Positions 10,101-22,600 of a DNA stretch of 64,000 nt are shown here, piece after piece. The DNA comes from Grimontia marina (GTDB lineage Bacteria > Pseudomonadota > Gammaproteobacteria > Enterobacterales > Vibrionaceae), in assembly GCF_900060185.1 (NCBI RefSeq), contig NZ_FIZY01000008.1:62001-126000 (forward strand). The letters are read 5' to 3'. Each line of letters starts with the position of its first letter. The stretch's first letter is position 1. Both the position numbers and the translations under genes were made by a program. Under the pieces are notes generated by a model. That model was not told where the DNA came from, did not search any database, and saw nothing but the letters and a program-made list of their open reading frames with translations.

Positions 10101-13100
10101 GTCTGAAAGCCCAACATCACAGAGCAGGAACGCGCTGTTTGACGTGATGTTCGTATATCAGCCCATTCCAAAACAGTTCATCGACAAAGGATATGAACAT
10201 ATTTCGCTTCATAATGGAGGGGCAAAAGTCGATGTAACACTTTTTGTTCAGCACCAAGCTGGCAAAGGGCTCCAACTCATGTTGGAGGGCTCTCAGTCAC
10301 TCTTCACTCACGACGCATTGACGGTGATGCTTAATGACTTTGTCGCCACTTTAAATCTTCTGGCGGATCAATCTGGTCGCGAATTAAACGCAGTGCTCTT
10401 TGAGGGCCGAAATATCGCCCCCGTGAGCGAAAACACACGGGATTATGACAAGTATCAAACCATCAGTTCATTACTCGATGATTGTGCCAATGCCTATCCT
10501 GGCAACATCGCCTTGGTGAATGGCGGGAGTTTCTGGACATATGAGGATGTGTCTGAGACAAGCCACCAAATCTCAAATTCACTCTCTGCAAAGGGCGTAA
10601 AAAAGGGGCAAATCGTTGCTGTCATTGGTTCACGCTCTGCCCAGCTACTGCCGCTACTAACAGGAATAAACAGATTGGGGGCCTGTTATGTGCCCATTGA
10701 CGACAATCTACCTTTACGAAGAAAAGAAAAGATCCTCAAGGCAGCCAGTCCTTCGCTCGTTGTTACTGATACGCCCCCAAACGAGAATCTCAATGCCAAC
10801 TTGCTTGAGCAGTTCCAACACTGCATGACTTCCGAGCTTGTTGCCGACGTTAGCGCATCAACATCAGCACACGTTGAGTCTCAGGCGATGCCAGATGATT
10901 TGGCCTATATCATTTTCACATCTGGCTCTACGGGAGAACCTAAAGGCGTCACGGTGACGAACCAAGGGCTGGCAAACTACCTTCAGTTTGCAAAGAGATA
11001 TAACAGCGCAATGCCGATGAATATGGCACTGTTCACAAGCATTTCTTTCGACCTTACGGTAACGACTCTTTTTGCGCCACTTTGTACCGCCGGACAATTA
11101 GTGCTATCCGCTTCAGACTCGTTATACGACCAACTCGCTGCCGTTCTTTCAGATAGCACGATCAATACGTTAAAGCTTACTCCCGCCCACCTTGATGTGC
11201 TCACCACACTCGCGGAGCAAGCAGCGACGCCGACCGAACATCTGACGTGTTTCATTGTTGGGGGTGAGCAACTCAGTACGCCACTTGCACAGCGTGCTCA
11301 AACCGTATTTAAAAACGCAAAAATCATAAATGAATATGGACCAACCGAAACAGTCGTTGGCTGTATAACACACACTTACCACACAATAGACAACAGCTAT
11401 CATGCTGTGCCAATTGGTGAAGCGGCTGACAACGTTTCTATTTACCTGTTAGACAAGGCTGGAAATCAAGTCGAAAACGGGAAGTCCGGTGAGATCTGGA
11501 TTGGCGGTGATGGTGTTTCGCCAGGTTACTTTAATGACACACAGAAAACTGCTTCAGCATTTATACAGCCCCAATTTACATGCCAAGGAAAACTCTACAG
11601 AACTGGCGATATCGCTTACCAAAATTCGCGGAATGAGCTCGTGTATGTCGGTAGAGAAGGAAACCAAGTCCAACTACGCGGGTATCGAATTGAAACGGAC
11701 GAAGTAGAATCGTTACTTTTGCAAACTAAAGACGTTATCACCGCCTGTGTGCGCGTTTGCAACTTGGCTGAAACACCGCAATTGGTCGCTTTCTACACAG
11801 CCGACCAAGATTTAAATAGTCTTCTCGCGCCCTTGTATGACGAGTTACCTGATTACATGGTGCCTCAGTGTGCTATCCGTGTTGAGCACATGCCGCTGAC
11901 TACCAATGGCAAAATCGACAACAGAGCACTAGAGCTTATCGCACAGCAATACAATGAGAGTCACCTGACTTCCATCGACGAAACAGCCTTTGACGAAAAG
12001 GAAACTGCGCTTAAGCACGCTTGGGAGCAGGTACTTAGCCACAATGCTATTTCATTAAGCAGTGACTTTTTCCGTGCCGGTGGTGACTCCATCAAAGCAC
12101 TGCAAATTGTAGCGCACCTGCGCAGTAACGGGTGGGAGCTGGATACCAGAGAAATTCTCGTTAACCCCACTTTTCAGTCCATGGCGGCAAAATTGAAAGT
12201 ACTGGAGTCAGAACGACACTACTCGCAAGAAACTCTCGACGGTGATGTAGCACTTACTCCAGCGATGCAGTGGTTCTTTAACCAACAATTTGTTAAACCA
12301 GAACACTATCACCAATCCGTGTTGTTAGATGTGCCTATCTCTCTTACTCCCGACCTTTTAGAGAATGCACTCAAGCATATACTCCTCCACCATGATGCGC
12401 TCAGATTACGATTTGAAGGGTGCTCGGCGCAGTATCAGCCCCCAGAGACAATTGATAAGTTTCACCTCTCTGTTGGTAGTGAATCAGCCCAAAATACTCT
12501 GGTTGCCATTGGCGAAACCGCGAAGCGTGACTTTTCGTTTGATGATGATTGGCTATTCAAAGCGGTTTACGTTAAAAGTTCACAACCCAAGCTTTTGCTG
12601 ATCGCACATCACCTCATTATTGACGGTGTTTCTTGGCGAATCGTGCTTGAAGACTTGTCGCTTGCGGTAAATAGTTTGCTGAACCAAACAGACATATCCT
12701 TGCCATTGAAGTCCGCGAGCCTGCATGACTACCAAGCCCTGCTAGCGACTTCGCTAAATGCCACTTCTGAAACTGACAAACAATATTGGGAAGCCGCGAC
12801 GGCTTTCCCATTGAACATTGAAAATCCGCCCATTAGCGATAAACCTGCTACACAGACCCAAAAACTGACTATTCCGTCCGACACATTAAAAGAGTTAGAT
12901 GGAGATATTCACGGCGTTTTCAACACACAAAAGCAGGACCTTCTCCTTGCTTCTCTTGCGATGGCGCTGAAGCCACTTACCTCACAGAGACGTTTTAGCA
13001 TCGAGGTTGAATCACACGGTAGAGAGTTGGAAGGGATTGATTTGTCGCGCTCTGTCGGTTGGTTCACTGCAATCTACCCCGTTCTGTTCAGCACCATTGA

Positions 13101-13545
13101 TGATGCAAATGCCGTTATCCGCGATGCCAAAGAAGGCACAAGAAACGCGCCTCACTCCGGCTTAACTTACTTAGCCCGCGAGGTCCAACAACAATCCTCA
13201 GAAATTCCTGCTTGCAGGTTTAACTACCTGGGCACGTTAAACATGAATGCAGAATCAGAAAACGTTTCGTTGAACTTCGCCCCTACGGGTGTAGATAGCG
13301 ATGAACAAAACGGAACAACGGCACTCTTCGAATGTGATTGCTGGATTGAGGACGGCGGCTTGGTATTACAGGTCAAAACTGCCTTTTCTAATCCTTCGCC
13401 TCACGGCGAAGCACTTCTAAAACGATGGGCAAACGAACTTGATCTGCTAATCACGCACTTAAAACAAGCAAGTGACATCCATTTCACGCCTTCTGATTTT
13501 GGCGATGCCGAGTTAAGTCAGGAAGACTTGGACGCATTGTTTTAA
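7192..13545 (+). CDS. Lipopeptide synthetase 1: FAAL-ACP-C-A(Asn)-PCP-E
   Basis: A loading plus first elongation protein of 2117 residues. I start it at the ATG at 7192, preceded by GGAAAGAAG, not at the upstream ATG at 7102. Residues 1-565 are a fatty acyl-AMP ligase (FSSGSTGLPKG, SWMPLTHDMGLIG) that activates a free fatty acid. The carrier serine is Ser597. A condensation domain follows (HHLLCDG, 781-787), then an adenylation domain (A3 near 1240-1252) whose specificity residues read DLTKIGEVGK, one change from the Asn code DLTKLGEVGK. The next carrier serine is Ser1633 in GGDSIKA. An epimerisation domain has HHLIIDG at 1806-1812 and CRFNYLG. The acidic tail ending DLDALF is a probable communication segment for synthetase 2, 61 bases downstream. 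Expected intermediate: fatty-acyl-D-Asn thioester. Confidence 0.92.
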   Translation: MYSKIDTLGDVLARASKIEGKGIYFSHHRDSATFLSYTQLWHDANQLACTWRNLGVKPKQKIVFQLEDNKNFVTAFWASIIGGFIPVPVAYGNTDAHFKKLDAIFSVLEESWTVTDSSSETTLFGKNQQSKLLSVDIDSDKALPKIHTPNTTSDNLAFIQFSSGSTGLPKGVMLSHKNIITNNIATIEATETTQADTTFSWMPLTHDMGLIGFHINPMMVGCDQYIMPTASFIRDPLSWIRNVSDARATVLSSPNFGYHYLLKRLENSKKNPNWELNNVRLIFNGAEPINVDLCNAFLDKLSAFNLKSNVMFPVYGLAEATLGVTFPKAGKTLQSITLDRATLHMGTKAQEDNNGASFVALGSPIPGMEIRIVKGSEHCEELTVGDIHIKGDSVTRGYFNAPEKTAETISEDGWLATGDLGFIKDGDLYVTGRSKDLIIINGQNIYPHDLEQSLATSELTPLGSVAVVSITPSKETAMPKLAVFVQYRGSLEAFITVKTHVESTLSAEHGIFPDVVIPIKLIPKTTSGKVQRFQLKQRAEKGEFEQITSDIQNLVSEKRNDSPLTETENRLSGLWQEVLRCSSVRKSDNFFAKGGNSLDAVFLLQRISHTFGIEVPQSDLHSYLTLETMAKAIDDTALQKDAAAPLFVQETQGAYALTKAQLAMFALCQRDTHTAYNITAAVSIESIVNRSLITASAKSVFSNHHQVLGAKIEVLDGQPQWVCGVKNSLHAIGQEIEFREDTPLETQLENVAEPFSILDERLVRLYFGYHLGKTVLIIDCHHLLCDGLSLPNLFDEWVSTICGQTKPNSQTTNAFAHYARYQSVTNQHKLNYWQASTKTRPEDLVWPLQSKRPAKQDFQGFAALSSFSKADTKKLEKLGAESGTSLQNLLQNMFQIWVSKHCGQTQFSISIPVTQRTPSSILLPGMFVDTLLVDAHVDYSLSARENLRTLELHIKERHDNLIPFSDVVSLSESPTSQSRNALFDVMFVYQPIPKQFIDKGYEHISLHNGGAKVDVTLFVQHQAGKGLQLMLEGSQSLFTHDALTVMLNDFVATLNLLADQSGRELNAVLFEGRNIAPVSENTRDYDKYQTISSLLDDCANAYPGNIALVNGGSFWTYEDVSETSHQISNSLSAKGVKKGQIVAVIGSRSAQLLPLLTGINRLGACYVPIDDNLPLRRKEKILKAASPSLVVTDTPPNENLNANLLEQFQHCMTSELVADVSASTSAHVESQAMPDDLAYIIFTSGSTGEPKGVTVTNQGLANYLQFAKRYNSAMPMNMALFTSISFDLTVTTLFAPLCTAGQLVLSASDSLYDQLAAVLSDSTINTLKLTPAHLDVLTTLAEQAATPTEHLTCFIVGGEQLSTPLAQRAQTVFKNAKIINEYGPTETVVGCITHTYHTIDNSYHAVPIGEAADNVSIYLLDKAGNQVENGKSGEIWIGGDGVSPGYFNDTQKTASAFIQPQFTCQGKLYRTGDIAYQNSRNELVYVGREGNQVQLRGYRIETDEVESLLLQTKDVITACVRVCNLAETPQLVAFYTADQDLNSLLAPLYDELPDYMVPQCAIRVEHMPLTTNGKIDNRALELIAQQYNESHLTSIDETAFDEKETALKHAWEQVLSHNAISLSSDFFRAGGDSIKALQIVAHLRSNGWELDTREILVNPTFQSMAAKLKVLESERHYSQETLDGDVALTPAMQWFFNQQFVKPEHYHQSVLLDVPISLTPDLLENALKHILLHHDALRLRFEGCSAQYQPPETIDKFHLSVGSESAQNTLVAIGETAKRDFSFDDDWLFKAVYVKSSQPKLLLIAHHLIIDGVSWRIVLEDLSLAVNSLLNQTDISLPLKSASLHDYQALLATSLNATSETDKQYWEAATAFPLNIENPPISDKPATQTQKLTIPSDTLKELDGDIHGVFNTQKQDLLLASLAMALKPLTSQRRFSIEVESHGRELEGIDLSRSVGWFTAIYPVLFSTIDDANAVIRDAKEGTRNAPHSGLTYLAREVQQQSSEIPACRFNYLGTLNMNAESENVSLNFAPTGVDSDEQNGTTALFECDCWIEDGGLVLQVKTAFSNPSPHGEALLKRWANELDLLITHLKQASDIHFTPSDFGDAELSQEDLDALF

Positions 13546-13606
13546 CGACAAAGGCCAGATCAGTTATACGCGATATCGAACTTCGAGAAAGACAAGGAAC
13601 AGCAAC

Positions 13607-16600
13607 ATGTCAGGAATTGACAAAAGTAACGTCTCAGCCATCCTCCCTCTTTTGCCCTTGCAGGAAGGCTTACTTTTTCATCATATTTCCGATCCTGACA
13701 GCCCTGTTTACTTTGAGCAGCTTAGATTAAATGTGAGTGGCGACATTGACATAGACCGCCTTCAATTTGCGTGGAACCGCGTTGTAGAAAACAACGATGC
13801 ACTCCGCACCGTTTTTCGTTGGCAAGGGATAGATAAGCCCGTTCAAATTGTGCTTAAAAAACGCTCGCTCGATATCGGGCAGATATCGCGCCAACAAGCG
13901 AATGACAACACCCTTTCAACACTGAGAAGTCCTTCACGTTTGGATTTGCAATCTCATCCTATTCGTTTGAGTGTTATCGAAAAAGACCCCAATGTTTTTA
14001 CCCTTGTCCTGAGCTTTCACCACATTCTTCTAGATGGCTGGAGCAGTGCGCTGATTCTGAAATCCTTGCTGGGCCTCTACAAGAACACAGCGTTAACACT
14101 GGAGAAGACCGCGTCGACCAAAGATATACACGAGGCGTGGAAGAAAGCCGATACCAATAAAGCCCTCAATTGGTGGAAAACGTCAACATCAAATGCCGAA
14201 GTGAATCGACCATTACCAAAACGTACGCTGGAGGTATTGGATGTCAAAAGCCGTTCAGTTTCAGACAATAAAATTGTGCTCCCCATTTCGAGCCCAATAC
14301 AGGCACGAATAGAGGCCCTCACTGAAAAAGAAGGCGTTACTCCGGCAGCAATATTTCACGCAGTGTTCTCGTTATGCCTGCGCTTCTACCAGAATCAAAA
14401 AAACCTAACATTTGCAACGACAGTGTCGGGGAGAAATCTCCCGGTACTCAATATTGCTGATACGGCAGGGTTATTTATCAATACCCTGCCCTTTTGTGCC
14501 GAATTGGAAATGACCATGCCATTTTCTGATTGGGTTAAAAAAGTTCAGCTGCAATTGGCGGGCATTAATGAACACAGTTCTGTCGCGTTAAAGGACGTTC
14601 ATACCCTTACCGCAATCCCTCAAAATGCCAGACTGTTTGACAGTTTGTTGGTCGTTGAAAATTACCCTCTCGACACCACAATAGCGGACGGAACAGGGTT
14701 CAGTATTCAGTCCGTGGAAACAACAGAAGAAACTGATTTCGACCTTACGCTCGCCATCACCCAGATGAACGGATACGAATGTAATCTGATTACTCAATCT
14801 GGCAAATTCGACCCAAGTTTTGGCCACGTCTTTTTAGCACACTTTTCTACCCTGCTTGAAAATGCAGTGTCCGAGCCTACGCGCCAGCTCAAAAGCTTAT
14901 CTCCCGTTGAAAGACGCACGACTGATTCGACAATAGCGCGCCCTGAATACAGCAGCGACTTGGTCACGCAACTCAAACTCGCCGTTGATAATTTTGGAGA
15001 GCGCACAGCCCTGTCAAACCCTGAACAGTCCATCACTTATCAGGAACTCGATAAATTAAGCAATAAGGTCGCCGCCGGTCTCGCCAGTATGGGGATTCGA
15101 AAAGGCGATGTTGTCGGAATCAGCTTACCCAGAGGCACCGACATGGTGTTGGCGATTTGGGGTGTACTAAAAGCCGGTGCCGCCTACCTGCCTATTCTTC
15201 CTGACTTACCGAAGAAACGTTCTGCTTTCATGATGGAGGACACGGGAGCCAAGCTTTGTATCGTATCAGGGAAATCACCACTCGCTAGCACTCATTCGCT
15301 AGCAGACGTCAACGACCTTCTGGGGACGGAAGGTGACGCGCCGTCAGTTAGCATTGACAGCAGTGACACCGCTTACATCATCTACAGCTCAGGTTCAACA
15401 GGACAGCCCAAAGGTATTCTCACGCCGCATGGTGCCGTTGCAGGTTTCGCCGCGTCTCCCACCTACGTAGAGATATCGGAAAATGATCGCGTATTGCAGC
15501 TCTCTTCCTACGGTTTTGACGGTTCGGTGTTCGATATTTTCACAACCTTATGCAACGGTGCAGAGCTCGTTCTTTTAGATGAAGCCTTACTGTCAGATCT
15601 CAATGCGTTGACCGATTACATTTCGGACCAGAATATTTCCATCTTCTTTGTCACTACGGCGTTGTTTAACGCACTGGTTGACACCAATCTCTCTGCCTTG
15701 GAGCAAGTAAATCGGATTCTGTTCGGTGGGGAAAAAGTCTCAGTTCCGCATGTAAAAAAGGCGTTTAGAAAGCTGGGGCCAAATAAACTTGTTCATGTGT
15801 ATGGCCCGACAGAGACCACTGTTTTTGCTGCCGCGTATCCTATCCAGGCTACGCAATTGGTCAATGGAACGATCCCAATTGGCTCGGCCATCAATGATTC
15901 TACTTTCCATGTCCTTGACGTTGACCAGCTACCCTGTCTTCCGGGTGTACCGGGAGAGCTTTATATCGGTGGTCCCGCACTGGCCAAGGGGTATTTAAAC
16001 CGTCCCGACTTGACGCAAGAACGTTTCACAAACGTACCCCATACCCAAGACTGGGCATATCGTACCGGCGATGAAGTTGTAGAAACAGAAAATGGCGTGC
16101 TCATTTTCAACTCGCGTTTAGACTCCCAAGTGAAGATTCGGGGGCTTCGTATTGAACTCGGCGAAATAGCATCACAACTTATTGATGTAACAGGCGCATC
16201 TGATGTCTATGTGGCGGTTCAAGGCAACGATTCAGGCAACGGCTATATCATCGCCTACCTGTGCCAAAACGAGATGCCAAACAAGGAAGAGATCACTGCT
16301 GAGCTGGCTGAATTTTTACCCCGATACATGCTGCCTCAACACTATATCCGTCTCGATAGGCTTCCTCTAACCGCGAACAACAAAGTCGATCTTAACGCGC
16401 TCCCGATGCCGGAAACAGAAAGGTCTGGTGAGCAAGTGCTGCCAAAAACGGAAACCGAAGCTAACCTGCTTGCGATTTGGCAGAAAGTGTTGGTTCAACC
16501 CACGCTTTCGGTGACCGATGACGTATTTAATTTTGGTGCAAATTCTATCGCTTTCAGCCGTGTATCGGCTCAAATGCAGAAGCACTTCGGTAAACAACTC

Positions 16601-19600
16601 GACATAAAAACCTTGTTTTCGAGCACTACCGTTAGAGAGCAGAGCCATTTGCTTGACACGCAACGCGAGGAAAACACGCTGGGGAATATAGAACGCAATG
16701 CATCGCTCAACGCGATTCCCGCCACCTCTATCCAAGCGGGTCTGTATACCCAAGCTCAAATGCAACCCGGCAGCACAGCGTATAACATGCCAATCGCTTT
16801 TTCATTGCAGGGCGAAACAACGACAGACCAAATCTCTGTTGCTTTCGAACGCGTTTGTCAACGTCATCCTGTGCTCTTCTCTCGCTTCCATTACGATGCT
16901 GACCAGTTATGCCAAACCGCCAAGGTTACCCCTCTTTCTGCTCGCCAATATGACGCCGAAATGCCTTTTGAAGATTGTTGGAAAGACTTTGTTCAGCCGT
17001 TTGATCTCGCTGATGGCAAGCTGGTTAGATTAGGCTTACAAGCATTGGAGAATAAGCATCGAATATATATCGACATCCACCATATCGTCGCAGATGGTGT
17101 ATCCATCCTTGTACTGATCAACCAATTCCTTGATCAACTGGAAGGCAATACTAGTGCAGTTGTAGAACCAGAAGTACGCTTTGGCGATTATGCTGTTTGG
17201 CAAGCAAGCGACACAAATCAAAGCCGCATCAAACACCAAAAAGACTTCTGGCAAAACACGCTTGTTGATATCCCACCGCGTCTTGACTTGATTACTGACT
17301 TCCCGCGCCCAGACAAAAGAACATTTATGGGAGAGCAGTTCACGTTCGATTTTGACGCTGAAGTGTCAGAGGAAATTCGCGCCACCTCTAACGCAAAGGT
17401 AAGCGTCAACACCCTGTTTTTCACTGCATTTCATCTTGTCTTGGCCAAATACAGCCAGCAAGCGGATTTCTGCTCATCCATTCTGAGCACAGGGCGAACG
17501 CATCACCAAACGCAGGAAATGGTTGGAATGTTCAACAACTTCCTCCCTGTTTCTTTTAGCTGTGAAGCCAATCAAAGCGTACAAGAACTCCTCGAGGGTC
17601 AACAAGAACGACTTCTTGAAGCGTTACAAAACCAAGATTTCCCTTATCACGATATGGTGTCCAATTGGTCTCAACCAGAGCCTGGCAGAAATCCCTATTT
17701 TGATACCATGTTCGTTTTTCACAACCAACTTTCAACGGCCGAAGCACTGAAGACAAACGCCTTCTTACTCGAGAAGCTCGACACGCCATCACATTTTGCC
17801 AAACTTGATCTAAAACTCGATATTTATCCGTCTAGTACACAAGGCTATACCGCCACGATTGAGTTCAGCACAGAGCTATTTAAGGGTGAAACGATCACAT
17901 CTCTCGCTCAGCAATTTCAGTTTGTTATCCGACAGATTATCTCTGATGCTAACACCCTTGTAAGAGACATCACGCTTGTCGAAGAAAACGAGAAGCAGAA
18001 ACTCTTAGAAACCTTTAATGACACCTATGTAGATCGACATGTCGCTTTACCACTGATCGAAAGGTTTGAGCAACGGGTTCTTGAGCAGCCTGGGGCAATT
18101 GCAATATCCTCGAAAGAGGGCGTCTTTACTTGGTCGGCGTTCAACAGAAAGGTAAATAGACTCGCGCACTATTTGCGAGAGGACGGCGTTGGACCAGAGT
18201 CAATAGTTGCCGTTCAAGTACCCCGCAGTTTGGACATGATGGTCGCACTTTTTGCCATCACAAAAGCAGGTGGTGCTTGGCTACCCATTCACCTTGATAA
18301 CCCAGAACAACGCACGCAATACATTCTTGATGACAGTGATGCCATTTTGCATTTGCATTGGGCATCCCCTCTTTCGGCATCCCCATGTCGCTCCATAGAC
18401 TTGCATACCCTAGACACGTCTGGTTTTAGCGAAACCAACCCAGATAGGCTTCATTCGCCTGCAAACCTTGCTTACGTTATCTATACATCTGGCTCAACCG
18501 GTGAACCCAAGGGTGTACTCATTGAACATGATGCATTGGTAAATCGCCTCGATTGGATGCAAGCTCACTACCCAATTTCAAAGTCCGACACCGTTTTGCA
18601 AAAAACACCTTACACGTTTGACGTTTCAGTCTGGGAGCTTGTGTGGTGGTCGTTTACCGGTGCTCGTCTATTCCTCCTCGGGCAAGGCGAAGAAAAAGAT
18701 CCCCAGTTGATAAGTAAAGCGATCGACGAAGAAGACATTACGTGTATCCACTTCGTGCCGTCGATGTTAAGTGAGTTTCTCTCTACGCTATCAGAGCCTA
18801 GCGCGAAGACGCCACATTCACTCAAGCAGGTATTTACCAGTGGTGAAGCACTCACTTATACCCAGGCTTCCGATTTCCAAAAACGCGTCCATGAACCGAC
18901 TGGTGCGACGTTGCACAATCTTTATGGTCCAACAGAAGCAACGATTGATGTTTCCTATTTCGATTGCGTCTCCACCGAACTCCCGAATGCTATTCCAATC
19001 GGGAAGCCTATCGACAACACCACGCTCCTCGTTCTCGATCAGCATCTGCAACTTTGCCCGATAGGTATCGCTGGTGAGCTATATATTGGCGGTGACAACC
19101 TTGCACGCGGTTACCTCAACAAACCACGCCTTACTGCAGAACGGTTTATTAGTAACCCGTTCGGAGACGGACGTTTATACAAAACCGGAGACAAGGCACG
19201 CTGGAAAGCATGTGGCAACATCGAATATTTGGGTCGACTGGACCATCAGGTAAAAATTCGCGGCCAGCGTATTGAAACAGGAGAAATTGAGTCCGCTCTC
19301 TCACAAATAACGAATGCGTGTCATGTTGGCACCTATTCAGACGCGAACAACGAACTTCAGCTAGCCGCTTGGTATGTACCGGCGCCCTCTCACAGCCTTT
19401 CAAACCAAGAGTTAAGACACTATCTGTTGACTCAATTGCCTTCATACATGGTGCCATCGGCTTTTGTACCGTTAGACAACATGCCTTTGACCGGAAACGG
19501 AAAGCTCGACCGAAAAGCTCTCCCCGTTCCTCAGCTCAGCAGTACCTTCGTGGCCCCCGTCAATCGCACGGAGGCGAGGCTGGCAAACATCATTGAGCAC

Positions 19601-22600
19601 ATTCTAAAACGGGAAAAAGTGGGTCGGGAGGATGATTTCTTTTTAATTGGCGGGCACTCGCTATCTGCCACCCGACTCATGGCGAAAATTCGAGAAGAGT
19701 GGAATATCGCCATACCATTGAGCGACATCTTTGCGTACCCAGTTGTCCAGGCACTGGCAACACAGATAGAGCAAGCCTCCCCGACTGATGTCGCGGTAAT
19801 AGCAAAACAGCCAATTGAAGAACAAAAGGTGCTTTCTTTTGGCCAACAACGTATGTGGTTAGTCGACAAGATCGACCACACAAAAGGACGCTACAACATC
19901 CATACAAGACTCCAGCTCAATGGCGTTCTTGATGTTATGGCGTTAGAAAAAGCGATTCAACGCACCTTAGCGCGCCATGATGTACTGCGAACTGTTTATA
20001 CCGCAAATGATGGCACTGTCGCGCCAGTTATTCACAATAACCTTGGTTTTGAACTCACCATCACGCACCACAGCACGTTAAATAACGAAGCACATCAGGC
20101 TGCGCTAAATGCACTATCGGAAGTTGAGAGCACTTACGCTTTTGACTTGGCGACAGAAACACCTCTGAGAGCCCAGCTAGTCATCGTCGCTGATGACAAT
20201 CACACACTGCTACTCACCATGCATCACATCGCGTCTGATGGATGGTCTCTGGGTGTGTTGACTCAAGAAATTGGTGCGCACTATCGAGACATCACGAGTG
20301 GCCACTCTACCCCCCTAGAACCGCTTGAGATCCAATATTCAGACTATGCAAACTGGCAGCGTGAATTTGAAAACAGTGATGCATTTGCCCGTCAAAAAGA
20401 CCATTGGTTGACGTCTCTCGACGGCTTACCCGAATGTCACGCACTAACACTGGATTCGGCAAGACCTGCAGTGCAGACATATCGTGGAGATCGATACACA
20501 AGGTCACTACCTTCGTCCTTAACTGATGCGGTGTATTCCTACGCAAAGGAATCAGGTTCCACCGCCTTCATGGTGCTTCAAACCGCATTCAGTTTACTTA
20601 TTAGCAAGTACTCAAATGAATCAGACATTGTGATGGGTACCCCCATCGCAAACCGCGAACAAACCGGTGTCGAAGAGCTTATCGGTTTTTTCGTCAACAC
20701 CCTTGTTCTTCGTTCTGATATCGACGCTTCCCGCACTTTTTCTGAGCAGTTGAAAAAGAACAAACAGGTACTTTTAAACGCATACGCCAATCAGCAATAC
20801 CCATTTGAACAGCTTGTTGATGAACTGTCGCCTTCACGAAGTCTCAGCCATCATCCTTTGTTCCAAATTATGATGGTGATGCAGAATCAGGATATTTCGT
20901 TTCCGACTATCGATAATCTTACGATCACCGCTGATGATGTTCCGTCATCCGTGGCGAAGTTCGATCTGCTATTAGACGTAGCAGAAACGGATAACTCATT
21001 AAGATTCCATTGGGATTACGCTGCCGATTTATTTACCCAAGATACAATCAAACAAATGGCAACGCACTTTGAACAATTGTTGTTCAGTGTTTTGGAGCAG
21101 CCAAACGCTCGTCAATCAACATTCAGCCTTTTAACTCAAGAAGAGCAAACACGCGCATCTGATGCTCTGCGAAAAGCCTGTTCGTTAGAGGTAGGAAGCC
21201 AAGACGCCATCGTTCAGCGCTTTGAAGACACGGTTCGACGCTTCCCTAAACATATTGCTGTTTCATTCGACAATCAGACAATCAGCTACGAAGCATTGGA
21301 TGCATCTGCCAGTCAGCTTGCACACCTTCTGGTCGAACTCGGTGTCTCGATAGACAAGAAAGTTGCGTTGATTGCTGAGCCGGGCTTCGACATGATCATT
21401 TCCATTCTGGCCGTATTGAAATCTGGTGCTGCATACGTCCCGGTAGACCCTCATTCCCCAGAGCAGCGCATTCAGCATATTTTGTCAGACTGCGATGCCT
21501 CACTCGTACTAAAAGCAACAGAACTCGAAACACCGAAACTATCTGTTCCGACAGTGGAGCTCAACGCGGAAGACACTCACGCGAGATTGCAAAATTTCCC
21601 TAAGCACTTCCAGTCTTGCGTCGCGAAGGACCAGCTTGCCTACGTCATTTATACCTCTGGCTCAACCGGCTTACCAAAAGGTGTTCAGGTAACGCACGAG
21701 AACGTGATTCGTCTATTTGACAGTACATCAACGGAATTTGACTTCAACGAGCATGACGTTTGGACCCTATTCCACAGCTTTGCGTTTGACTTCTCCGTTT
21801 GGGAGATATGGGGCGCACTCTTAAAAGGTGGGAAGCTAGTTATCGTCCCTTCAATGGTGGCGCGCTCTCCAAGCGATTTCCGCCAACTACTCAGCTCAGA
21901 AAATGTCACGGTCCTCAATCAAACGCCAAGTGCTTTTAATCAGCTCATCGAGGCAGACAAAAAGGTCGAACAACCTCTTTCACTTCGTTTTGTCATTTTT
22001 GGTGGTGAAGCCCTGACCTTAAGCGCGCTAAAACCTTGGATTGAAAAACACCCTCTCAAAGATACTGCGCTGATTAACATGTACGGAATTACAGAAACAA
22101 CCGTGCATGTTACCTATAAATCGCTGACTGAAAACGATATTAACCATGCCAAGCAGAGCTTGATTGGCAGTCCAATCAGTGATTTGTATATTTATATTCT
22201 TGATGAAAGTCAGGCGTTGCAACCCACTGGCGTACCCGGAGAAATGTACGTAGGCGGTGCTGGAATTTCCAGGGGTTACTTAAACAGACCTGAGTTAAAT
22301 CAGTCTCGATTCATACAAGACCCTTACAGCCCTGATAAAACCTTGTACCGAACAGGAGATCGCGCTCGCCAACTTGCAAGTGGTGAATTGGAATATCTAG
22401 GTCGATGCGACCAGCAAGTGAAAATTCGTGGATTTCGCATTGAGCTTGGTGAGATTGAACATCAATTGCTTGCCATTGACGGGGTTTCTGAAGCGGTGGT
22501 TGTCGCAGAAGAGAACTCCATCAGTGCCTTCGTTGTTTCGTCAGAACCACGAACGCGTTCTGAGTATAAAAATGCGCTTGCACAGCATTTACCTACCTAT

